Assembly: GCA_019054805.1 (NCBI GenBank)
Contig: JAHQIY010000016.1
Span: forward strand, 620,001-684,000
DNA from: Brachionus manjavacas
Lineage: Eukaryota > Rotifera > Eurotatoria > Ploima > Brachionidae
DNA length: 64,000 nt
Direction: 5' to 3'
Below the pieces are notes generated by a model. That model saw only the letters and a program-made list of their open reading frames with translations. It was not told the DNA's origin and did no database searches. The first letter of the stretch is position 1, and each line of letters opens with the position of its first letter. A program made the translations under genes and the position numbers. Below, piece by piece: positions 32,523 through 43,900 of the stretch.

Positions 32523-33497
32523 AGAAAAAAAAAGTTAAGCTTCTTCGAATTCTACAAAATTTGAAGATAAAAATAAACAGTTCACAAATTATTAAAAATT
32601 TAAAATAATTTATTAATTAATTTATATTATATTATATATTAAAATAGATTGAAAATGATCATTTTCATTTACTTTAAATGAAATTGAGACTAAGATTGAA
32701 TTAATCCAATTTAAATTCTACAGTTTTTACGAACAAAACTCATTACTAATTCAAAAAAGTCAGATTTTAGAAAAATTAACGAACCACTGATAATCTTTTC
32801 TTCCTTTTCCAAAAAATTGACAATTCATTTATTTATCTATTTAATTAGCGCAAATTCTGGCGATGTAAATTCAATTTAATAATTTAAAAAATAAAATTAA
32901 ATAATGAAGTATTTGTTACTTTAATTTCGCACAAGATAAAATAAAAATTAAAAAGAAAATAATTTCTACTTAATTTAACATATTTTTTTTTTCAAATTGG
33001 TTATTCAGATAAAGCCTATTTTAACAATTATGTTTATTTATTTCTTTACTTAATTTTAGAACTTTCTAAATGTTTTATTCTTGATTTTTTATTCTTTTTT
33101 TTTTCAGAGAGCCTTAATTGGGGAATCCAAAAGACTCTTTCCATTTCCATTTGAAGAATCATTTAATATCAATATTATTTGGGACTTAAGTTTTCGTTTA
33201 AATTTCAGCAAAAAAAGTAGCTCTTTCTCCATCAGTCTTCAGTCCCTTATTATTAGAGATAAAAGTAGGTCTTAATCCAGATCCTTTTTTTGATCGAAAC
33301 TTATCAGTTTTTTAATTGAATCTGGAGCATAAAAATATCCTTTTTTTGCCATTGTCATGTTGAAAGTTGTGCCCAATTTTTTCTCTACATTTTGAAAAAA
33401 TCTCCTAATAAGACTCAAAAATTTGCTTGAAAAACCTTGAATTTTATTTCTAACAAACATTTAATAAAAAAAAAAATTTACAAAAAATAAAAATCTC

Positions 33498-36400
33498 CTA
33501 ACAAGACTTAAAATTAACTTGAGAAGACTTGAAAATTTTATTCTCAATTAGAGGATCAATTTTGGCCTTGAGCTCGGTGTAGTTGCGTTCCATTTCGCGC
33601 TGGTACTCGTATTGATCGGGGCCAATTAGGGTTTTGTTCTTTCTGAGAGCGTCGGCGCATCGTCTCGAAAACTCCTTGAAGCAGAGCCGCAGCTTGTTAT
33701 GGTGCTCGGTGATGTTTTGGGCAGAAATGGGCTGCAAAAAGGTCATGGCCATTTCGAGCGGCCCCTGATTCACAGTCGTGCCCACACATCCCTGCAGGAC
33801 CATTTGCAAAATTTTGGGATCGGCCGGCTCTTGCAGCGTGGCACTCTTGAGCTCATCGATTTTCTTCTGCAAGTCCTCGACGGCCACCTCGACCGGTCCG
33901 AGCACAAACTGCTGTTTGTCGATGACGGCCACGCGAGTCTTCACGTACGGAAAAGCTCGCTCGGTGGTAAGCATCGTTTTTCTCTTGTACTGTTGGTTGA
34001 GGGGTCCGTGGGCCTTGCCGTCGAGAGTGAACGGCGTGGCGTAGATGAACCTCTTGAGCGAATAGCTCCGCTCGAAAAAGCTCTCGCACTTGCTCAGCTC
34101 GTATCTGTCAAAGTACGGCTCCACATAAGTGATCTGAATGTAGGCCTTGTTGGCGAGGTCCAGGGCCGACTTGTCCACATTGTTCGAGTCCTTCATTATT
34201 TGAACGCAGCTCGGGCCCCACTTGGCCGCATAGAAGGCCTCGAGGCGGTGCGCTATCTCGGCCAGCTTGGTTATGGCCGGCTCTTTGTACACAAACTCGT
34301 CGCCGTTCAAGTCGCCGAACAGCTGGCCGTAGAAGCCGACGCGAAAGTACGTGCCGAAGAGGCGCTTGTTGCCGCTGAGCAGTATTTTGTTGAAGCAGTC
34401 GTGCAGCTTGCTGTGCACTTGGCTCAGCTTTTTGACGTCCCTGTGCGCCTCATAGATCGGAATCAAAATTTTGTACAACTGATTGGCGACTTCGTAGTGC
34501 TGCGAATGGACCAGAAAGACAGCGGCCTGTTCGACGAGAGCGACGAGGCCGGTTTCGCTGAAAAGCTTGGCGTCGTCGAACGGCGCCACCAGCACGTCGT
34601 CCGACACAGCGCTCTCTTCGAGCACGTTGACGCTGACCGCGTTGAAAGCGGCGCAGCCGACCGGCAAATAGGGCCGGTTCTCGATGAGCGCCAAGTACTC
34701 GGCGACGAGCGCGGCCGCGTGCACCAGGCACTGTCCGGCCTCGGCCAAGTTTTGCAGCTGCAAATGCTTGTGCGCCATGTTCTGCAGCCAGATGAGACGC
34801 ATGTCCGGCGAGTTCTGGTAGCAGTTGGCGACGCGGTGCATCAAGTCGACGAGCATGTGCGCGTCGTCCTGGTTCTCGCGCATCTTCACCGTGTCGCTCA
34901 ATATGGTGTTCAAATTGAGCACTAGGTCCTTGACCTGGGCGGCAAACGAGGACTCGGTGAGCTCCGCGTCGCTCTCCGCATACACGAGCACAGTTTTGAG
35001 CGCTCGCTTCAAACACGTCACGTTGAAAAAGTCAATGGAGCCGGCGGAGGAGGACGCCGAGTTGCTCGTGGTCGTATCCAGACTGGGCAGCACGGCCACA
35101 CTTGTTGCCGAGTTGCCCGAGACCAGTGTGCTCAGCGACATGGTCACTTGGGTCTTGACTCGCGAGAAATTGTTGCCGATGTCGAAGTTTTGGCGCATCA
35201 AAAAGTAGAGGCTGGCGCTGGCTTGGCCGCGCACCGCTTCCAAGCTGCTGGTGCAGTGCTTGAGCAGTCGGGTGCACAAGTGGCCGCAGAACTCGCTGTC
35301 GTCCTCGAACAGCAGCTCGGGAAATTTGCTCGCCAACGAGCGCTCGTAGGCGAACACGTTCGTGAGCGCTTTGGTCGATTGGTGCAGGCCGAGCGTGTTG
35401 AGCAGCGTGCGCATTATGCTAGAGAGGACCAGGTGAGAGTGCGAGTTGGACTCGAATAGGAAATTGCTCTGCTGGTTCACTTGGACCAGCTTGACGACCA
35501 GGTCGACGAAGTCGAGGGCGACGAGCACCAGCTCGGTGGACAAGTTGGCCTCCAGGACCAGGTTGGCGTGTGTGCCGGCTTTGTTGGTGCGCCACTTCAC
35601 CTTGGTTTCGGCCGACTGCTCGTCGTCGTCGTCGTCGTCTTTGGGCTGTTTTTTGAACGCCATCAGGTCCTCGATTTTGCTCTTGAACTTTGACTTGTGC
35701 TGGTGCTTGGGCGTTTGATAGGCGGCGAGAACGGGCGCCAAGTGAGCGCTGCCGCTCGTCCACCACACGCCGCATTTGTACTCGAACAAGTTGACAGACA
35801 AATCGACGAGCATCACCATTTTGTTTAATTTCGCATACGTCCATGTGGAGAGCAGTGCGAAGAGAAATTTTTTGTCCGCATTTTTAATGATCCACACAAA
35901 GCACACAAGGAGATCTTGGCTTGTTTTGAGCGTGAGGCCGGACTCGTCGGCCGTGCCCAGCACCGCATTGGCGCAGCACAGACAATGCTTGCGGCTCAAA
36001 TAGTCGTAGATGTTGAGCTCGTCGTTGTGGTCATGGTCGACGCTAAAATTGTCGAACAGCGGATACAGGCAATTTGTCTGATCGGGACACATGTCGTGCC
36101 GATTGAACACGTCCAAGTCGATCAGGTAGTTTAGGTCGTCGTTGAGCTCGAAGTGGATGTGCAGGCCGGCCAAAGACTCGCTGTTCAAATTGTCCTCGGC
36201 GAGATTGAACTCGGCAAGGAAGGCGTCGAATTCGGGCGCACAATGCTGGCTCACGTGACACGACTTGAACTGGTGGGCCGATATGAGAAGGGGCGCAAAG
36301 TGCAGCACCAAATTTACCAGCGGAAAGTAGAGCTGGGCCAGTCGAAACTTGGCCGTCTGGTACCTCAGATCCAAGTCGTTCGACTCGATCAAATTGCGCA

Positions 36401-37921
36401 CCAATTGACTTGACTTGAAGTGCAGAGCTTTGAACGGCAGATGAAGCACGCGAAACACTTGGCGCACGATCAAGCCGACCATGTAGTGCCGCTGAAAGTA
36501 TTCCTTGGATTCGTAGAGCTTGGGATCGGTTGTCATGGCAACCGGCAGATTTAACTGAACAAAATGTTCGTTTGAGCTGACTATTCGCAGAAAGTCGAGC
36601 TGATGCGAGTTGAGGACTCGCGTCGAGTTCAAGAGCAGAAATTTTAGTTGACTTTGCTTGATGTTGCCAGAGCTTTTGGCCAGCAGCTTTAATTGAGTGT
36701 GCACATTGAGCAGATATTTGTTGAGCTCGGTGAAATAGAGCTCGATCAGCTTGAACAAGTAGCCGCGGTCGATCAACGAGAACAGGTCGCTGACAAAAAA
36801 CGCCATCGAGTTGGTCACCACCGAGCACAACTTTTCACTTGATCTCAACTGGTCAAAATTGAGCGATGCTTGGCTGCATGAGCGAAACGACTGCTGGACC
36901 CGATTGAGGCCCACTTGCTGCATTTGAATCATTTCGATGATCAGCAGTTTGACCAATTTTTCCAAGTCGAACAGAAATTTTTTGCTTATTTTGCTCGTTA
37001 GGCTCAGATTGAATGTGGTGTTGGAGTTTATGGCCGGTTTGAATTTGAGCAAAAATAGCCCCAGTGACTTGAGCATCATGTCAAAAAAAAAGCAGGAATT
37101 TTTGAGCAACAAGTCTCTGAGCAGTTGGCTCTCTTGGTTCGGCTTTTTGGCCATTTGACACAGCCATTCGTTGAGTATGTCCTCGTGGAGAAGACAATAG
37201 TCCAGATTGGACGAATACTTGACATACTGGACTAGCAAGCGGCTTTGTTTTTGGTCCGGCTCGGCCAAATTGTTCAATCTGTTCGCTATCTTGGCCACAC
37301 TCTCAAAGCACAAGCTTGCCAAGGCTTTTGTGTTCACCATTAAATTGAACAGCTTGTCCAACACTAGATTTAAATACTTGCACATTACTTCTGTGTCCAC
37401 ATAGCTTAGGTCTGCTATTGACTGCTTCAATAGCTGAAAGTCTAATTTGGACAGTTCGATGCCCAGCTGTTGATTTTGATTGTTTAAGTTGGAGAATTTG
37501 AGAAAATTTTCCAAATAAACGTCCTGGGTATGAATGGTCGAGATTAGATTTAGCCTAAGGTCGAAAAATGATTTTGAATTGATGGGGCCTGGGAGCGCGC
37601 CATTCACTTGGACTTGACTAGGCAGTGAGGTGCTTGAGTTGGTCGAGTTTGTGATTGTTGTGGTAACATTGGTTATGTTGGCACAAGCTATCTTTTCCTC
37701 TTTGTTCGCACTGTTTTCAATGAAACTGTCTGTTTGCTCATCGAAAATGGTCGATGGTGCAGTGTTGTTGGAGCTGTCGTATATTGAATAGTTGAGAGTT
37801 GAATAGCCAGATGGTAGCTTTTCAAACGTGATTGGCAATGAATATACTCCGCTTTTGAGCATTTGACAGCGAGTTGTCTTGGTAAATGAACCAAGTTTGC
37901 TCTCTACTTCTTGCACAACGC
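33498..37921 (-). CDS. Last exon of the DOCK gene, with DHR-2
   Basis: A single 4.4-kb coding exon (acceptor TTAAAG| at 37922; stop at 33498-33500). Near its start is FDLRLNLISTIHTQDVYLEN, the conserved block after DHR-1. The DHR-2 domain contains ITKLAEIAHRLEAFYAAKWG, YIQITYVEPYFDRYE, the alpha-10 nucleotide-sensor region LQGCVGTTVNQGPLEMA, and the end motif LIGPDQYEYQREMERNY. A DDDDDDE acidic patch lies in the middle. The part from about 33.55 to 36.6 kb is far more GC-rich than any other coding sequence in the window, which produces long antisense shadow frames (for example 33699-34925 on +). Confidence 0.96.
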
Positions 37922-40900
37922 CTTTAATGAAAAAATTTAATTATTTTTTTTCATGTAAAATAGATGAATTTTAATTTTTTTTAGAATTTAAAAAAAAATT
38001 TTATCTTTTTATACATAAATTTGGGTCAAAAAATGTCAAGAAAAATATAGGGTCTAAAATTTATTGAATTAAAAAGCTGACAAAATTCATTTTAAATTGT
38101 ACAATGGCGAGAATATCAAAAGTTCTCAAAAAAAAAATCATAGCGTAACACTTTGGATGTAATATTTTAATGTATTAACTATAAAAAAGTAGCGGCATCT
38201 AAAAAACAAATTTTAGCTAATTTATACAGAAGTGATATGACACATGGTTTTAATGTTGAATAACGTTAGAAAACGTAAAAATACTAGAATTTACAAGAAG
38301 CCAAAAGGGACGAAAATTACGCAAAAATTTACACTTTTTGAACCTTTTTTGTTTCCCGTAAATTCTAGTTCTTTTAGTTAAATTAATGTAAAATCAAGTA
38401 GAAACCTTGTGTCATAGAAAGTTCCGGCGGATCAAAACAAAAGCGCTACCTGAACACAAATTCTTATTCTGCATATATGAAAACTCAGAAAAGCATTATG
38501 AAGTACTATAAATATGTTTTTCTGGTAAATCGAAGGCAAGGCCGGCAGATCATTTATAAAATATCTAATAACCTTTTCGTTGATAATCTGAAAAAAAATT
38601 AAAATAATTTTTAATTTATATTAATTTTTATTATAATACGGCCAGAATAAAAATTTTCTAAATAAATTTTTTTTTCTTAAAAAAAAATTCGACAACATAT
38701 AAAAATATTTAACTATAAGGTTAGACTTTAAGTTAAAGTGACTAATTTTTTTTTAAAATTAAATTAGTGAAAGTTAAAAATTTGAAATAAAATTGACACT
38801 TTTAGGTAAAAATTTAAGGAATAAAGAGTAAAAAATTAGAAAAAGTGAACTCAAAAATTTATTAAGAATTTTATAAAGTTTCTGATTTGAAAAAAAAATT
38901 GGGTAAGGGATTGAACAAGGGACTAGTTAATATAAATTCAAAAATTTTTCGTTCCCGGTCAATTTTAATGTTTAAATCTTATTTTTTTAAAATAAATGAA
39001 CACACCATTTTGTAGCTTATAAAAAGAGCTTTAGAAATCTGTGTAAAAATATTTGAGTATGTTTACTAAATCAAGTGATTTTTACTTGTAAATTGATCTT
39101 AAATATTAATATTTCTTTGAAAGTTTTAAATATCACTTGTTGCCTTCTTTGCAAAAGTTTTAAAAAACTTTTTTCAAATTAAATCTATTGCGCTAATTGA
39201 ATTACAGTAATATACATCTTTCAAAGCAAAATCGACCTTAAGAAAGCTTAAAGTATAAGAAAAATACTTTAAGAGATAAAAAATTTCCTCTCTTTCTCAT
39301 AGATTTTTTTTTATGACAATTTATAAAAACCAGACTTGTTTTTAAGTCACAAGTCTTAAGTCAAGTCAAGTCAATGAATTAAATTTTTTTTTAGTGAAGT
39401 TTAGTCAAGTCAACTAATTTTCTGTTTTTTAAACTGAAAAATAAATACGATTTTTTATTTTAATTCAAAAATAGTTTAGTTTTAATAAATTAATAAACGA
39501 AAATAAGTTAGAACAATTAGTTAAATATTTTTTGCAAAAAAAAGCTTAATCAAAAAAACCAAAAAGACCGAAATGTTCTTAATTTCTTGTTCTATCAGAA
39601 TATGTGGTCTGTTTGGGCCTTTTAGGTACCACCTGTTAGCTTAAATCCTTTTTAAGATAATCATTTGAAAAAAGGTGGTTTTACGCGGTATTTCGTCCAA
39701 AAATAATCTGAATGAGCTGAAGCTAAGTTGATATCATTATTTAGCGCCCTTGATTACCCAAGGGTACCAGGAACGTATTTTTTCAAAATCCGTCAGAACC
39801 TAACCCTCTTCTAATTCTCTTCGAAAATTTTTGGTCAATGAGACATCACCCTAAATGAAAGCTGAGGGTCAAAAACATAAGGTAAAAGTATCGGTTGGAT
39901 GAAAAGTTCATTTTTAAAAAAGTTAAGATTTATGGTGCAGCGAACTCTACTTACTGGTATTTTTTATTTAAGTATTGTTCCTTTTTGTAATTAGTGGTTT
40001 ATTCATCATTATATTAAAAATTTAACAAAGTACGGGTCGGAGCAATGGTTCTGGTACTTAGACTAGAGAACTATTAGCTAAAATTAAAATAAATAATTGT
40101 ACTGTTCATAAATAAAATTCTTAAATTTTAATAGCATAAAAAGTACTAAATCTATTTTTCCTTTTTAATTTGCATTTTCAAATAGTTACTTGAATTCACC
40201 ATATTATACGAAAATTAAAGTAAATTCACGATATTTTACCATATTTACCGTAAAATTTTGGTAATCTAAAAAAGGGTATTTTTCGTAAAATAACGATAAT
40301 TATCGTAAATTATTGAAAATTATTGTAAAATTCACTGACAAAAAAAATTCCTGGAAAAATACCGATTTTCATGAAAAAAATTTTTTTTTTTTGAATTTTT
40401 GAAAAAGGAAAAGCTCTATATATATGATTTTTGATAATTTCTGAATTTAATAAAATTAATTAATATATTCGTACTAAATATTTTCAAAAACTGATATGGG
40501 AAAACAAATAACTGTAAAATTTATTCCAAAAAAATCCACATTCAAAGAAGCTTGGGACAAGGCAGCCAACAGCTAAAAAGCAAAAAAAGCTATAAAATAA
40601 AATTTATTTTGTAAATAATATTTAAATATTAATTTTCATAGTTGGTTTAAAAAAATTGAATGTAATAATAAAAAATCCAGTTTTCCTTTTTTGTTGATTT
40701 TTTACCATTTTCGCCTTTTTCTACAAAAATTTACTGAAATCTACGTAAAAAAATTCAATAAAAATTTAATTTTTTTACTTTTTCAAAAATTCAAAAAAAA
40801 AAATTTTATTCAAGAAAATCGATATTTTTCGAGAAATTTTGAAATTTTTTTTTCACTGAATTTTACAACAATTATCGGTAATTTACGATAACTATCGTTA

Positions 40901-43900
40901 TTTTACGAAAAATACCCTTTTTTAGATTACCAAATTTTACGGTAAATATGGTAAAATATCGTGAATTTACCATAATTTACGCAAAATATGGTGAATGAGC
41001 TCTAGCTCGGTACAGAAAACAATTAAATAAATAAATTCACTTTGTTCTACTTGTCATTGTTTTTTTTTTAGTATATTTTTGATTAAATGTTTTGTAATTT
41101 TATCATAAGAAATTATAAAATCAATAATTTTATTAAATTTTTGAACAAACTTTGACACAAAAAATTCGATCTTAATTTGGAGTAATTTTCAAAAAAAATT
41201 TTTTTGTGTATTTTCTTAAAAATCAATTGTCAAAGTGAGCATTTACCTTTTTTTGTGTCAGAGTCTTGATTAAGCGAAGAGTTCGTTTGTATTCCTGGTC
41301 CATTCGAGTTGACAAATTGAACAGTTGTTTCATATTGAAATTGTTGCTCCAAAGGCAGCCAGCTATACCCGATCACAGTATCCAGCTGATCTTTGGAGTT
41401 CTGGCAGCTTACGTGGTAAAATGTGAACAACAAATGATAGTTGGCATTGCCGACTAGTGCTGGAAGCTTAATCTTAATCTCATCACTGTACTGAGGTGTC
41501 TTGTTGTGGTAAACCACATTGGCGAACACTTCCTTGCAATATTCGGCTGTAGAGGACGATTTGGCAAATATTACGGGCAGGGCGCAGTGCTCGCCGTCTT
41601 CGCCCTTCATCAAGTTTACTTTAATGGCTATGTTACGTGCCGAGGACGAGTTTAGGAGCGAATTGGTGGTGGTATTGGGACCAGAGGCGGCCGAATTAGC
41701 TGAGGCCTTGGACGAGCCGACTCCGCATAAGTTGATGCTCAGCGGATATATGAACAGCAAATTTCGATACAAATAGTTGGCCTCATAGATTGGATAGGAG
41801 GAAAACTCGAGCAAATCTTTGATGGGCAACAGGTGGTTGTGCAATATCAATGGCTGATGATAGTGGGTCTTTTCTTGTGCCACCTGCGAGCTAATCAACG
41901 AATTTGATTTGATCAATTGCAGCTCAGGACTGAGCAGGAAATAATTCTGAACGCTTTTGGACTCGTTTGAGCTGAATGGTGAAAACTCGAGTTTGAGACA
42001 ACCAGGCAAGCACTTTAGCTTTTTGATAGAATTGGCCGATTTTTTCAAGTCGTTCAAACATCTGAACAAATCTTCGTCGGACAGCTTGTCGCTTTCTTGC
42101 TTGAAAAAAGTGTTTATGCTTATGGCAATGGGCTTGAATTTGGCCAAGTTGACCACTTCGTCGTTTTTCTGCTCTTTGATTGAGCTGGCTCGTCGTGTCA
42201 ACGACTCGTCTCTGGCGCCCTTGCGGAAGCTCTCGTAGGCGCTCTTGACCGACGCGGAGTAGAATTTGCTTTGATGTGGCGCTGCCGAGCGTCGCTCAAG
42301 ACTGGTCGACTTCTCGCCACTCTCTTGACCTGGCTGATTGCTGCCCAGAATGCTCATCATGTTAATTGCTGTCCACACAAACGCCATTCTGTACTTGCCA
42401 AGTCTTTCGCAAAATTGCTGCGCATTGGCGCACAACTTTTCCACCGAGCTGTGCGACTGCTGCTGGGCTTTGACATACGGCTCAGCACACTCGCTGATAT
42501 CGCCCTGCTGCAGCACTTTATCCACCCTGATCACCAAATACAAGTCGTTGGACGCATGGCTTATGTTCAAAATGCATGCTTTGGCCTGGGTGGAAATGTC
42601 CTCGTGGGTCTGATGAGAGCTGAGCATGTGCTTGAGCGCGTCGCTGTTCATGTCAAAATAGAAATTTTCCGACACTTTTTTTTTGTTCTTGAGGTCATAC
42701 AGGGCCATGGAGGCCCACACCGGCTCGATTTCCAGATCGAACTTCAAATGTGTGCACTTGAGAAGAATCCGGCTTGACTCGTGTTCTCGTGGCGCAGGTG
42801 GATTGGGCCGATTTTCGACCACAATGTTGCCATTGGTGAAGTCTTGATTGGGGTAAAATTGAAATAGGGAGTTGACTCGCTGAGTTTCGCGCAATTTTTC
42901 TGTCTCCCTGTCGATCAGCTCTGGTGGCAGCCGTTCGAATATGACCTTCAATATCGGGTCAGGCTCTAGCTTTTCAAGATCGGACAAGAGCCAACTTGAG
43001 CGCTGCTGTTGCTGTGAGTCACCTTGCTCTAAATTGGCTGACAGTCCGTCTGTGGACGCCTGGTCGCATTCGTACTCTTGGACTTCACATTTTTTGCTAA
43101 GTCGACTCAAGTCCGATTTTTTCGACTTTATCAAATTAAATGAAGAAAACTTTTCGTAGCTTCACAATTAAAGAAAAAGGAGATTTTAGATAAATTTTAT
43201 TATTATTTAAGCTATAAAGAGACAATGCCGCATTTGGACACAAAATTTGACTTCTAAAAATCTTTAAATTTTTAAATCTTTTGAACAAATTTTTCAAATA
43301 AAAAAATGAGATGTAATTTATTTTAGGCTAGAATATTTTGGTGCTGGAGACCGTATAGGTGGACTATTAAATTGTTTTAAATTTGTGGCCGTCACGACAC
43401 GCTATCATTAATAAAAAAAAAATTTTCAAAAAAAAAATTTCTAAAATTCGGTACAAAGGCACAGAACAAAAAAATTGAATGACTCTTTTTCTTTTAGCTC
43501 ATCATTTGTTCCGTGAATGCAGCATGATTCAATCTACATAGTTGTATCAAATCTATTAAATTTCAATTTTGTTTGCAGACTTTGATATTTGCATGCTGCA
43601 TTCACACAACTTGTTTTCAAGTGATGGAAAAAAGTTTTCAATTTTTTATCAATAAGTTCTTTTTTGTACTGAACATAGCAAAATCAAAACTAATAAAAAT
43701 TTCGATTTTTCAAAAGTTTAAATCAAAAAGTGAACAGTTTGAAAAAAAATATTTTTTTTTGATCTATTATAAATAAAGAGAAAAAATTCTTTAAAAAAAC
43801 TGCAACATAGTGGAATATTGTAAGTTGTACTTATGTACACATGTTTAGCTAGATATGTCATCTGATATTACATCAATCTTAGTTTAGGTCTTGCCAAGGT

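Noticed and set aside
33272..33460. Short minus-strand open frame just 3' of the DOCK stop
   Set aside because: GYFYAP faintly recalls a BIR motif, but the Cys/His ligands are missing and I cannot connect it to another exon.
33699..34925. 408-codon open frame on the + strand
   Set aside because: It is antisense to the GC-rich DHR-2 part of the DOCK exon, where the minus strand matches a known family along its whole length. It is low in aromatic residues and repetitive, as expected of a shadow frame.
34450..35016. 188-codon minus-strand frame overlapping DOCK
   Set aside because: Arg/Ala-rich, out of frame with DOCK, and without recognisable domains. It is a by-product of GC-rich codons.
36043..36828. 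261-codon minus-strand frame overlapping DOCK
   Set aside because: Same reason: an alternative frame within the DOCK exon.
42271..42777. 168-codon + frame
   Set aside because: Antisense to the DOCK DHR-1 exon, with no family resemblance.
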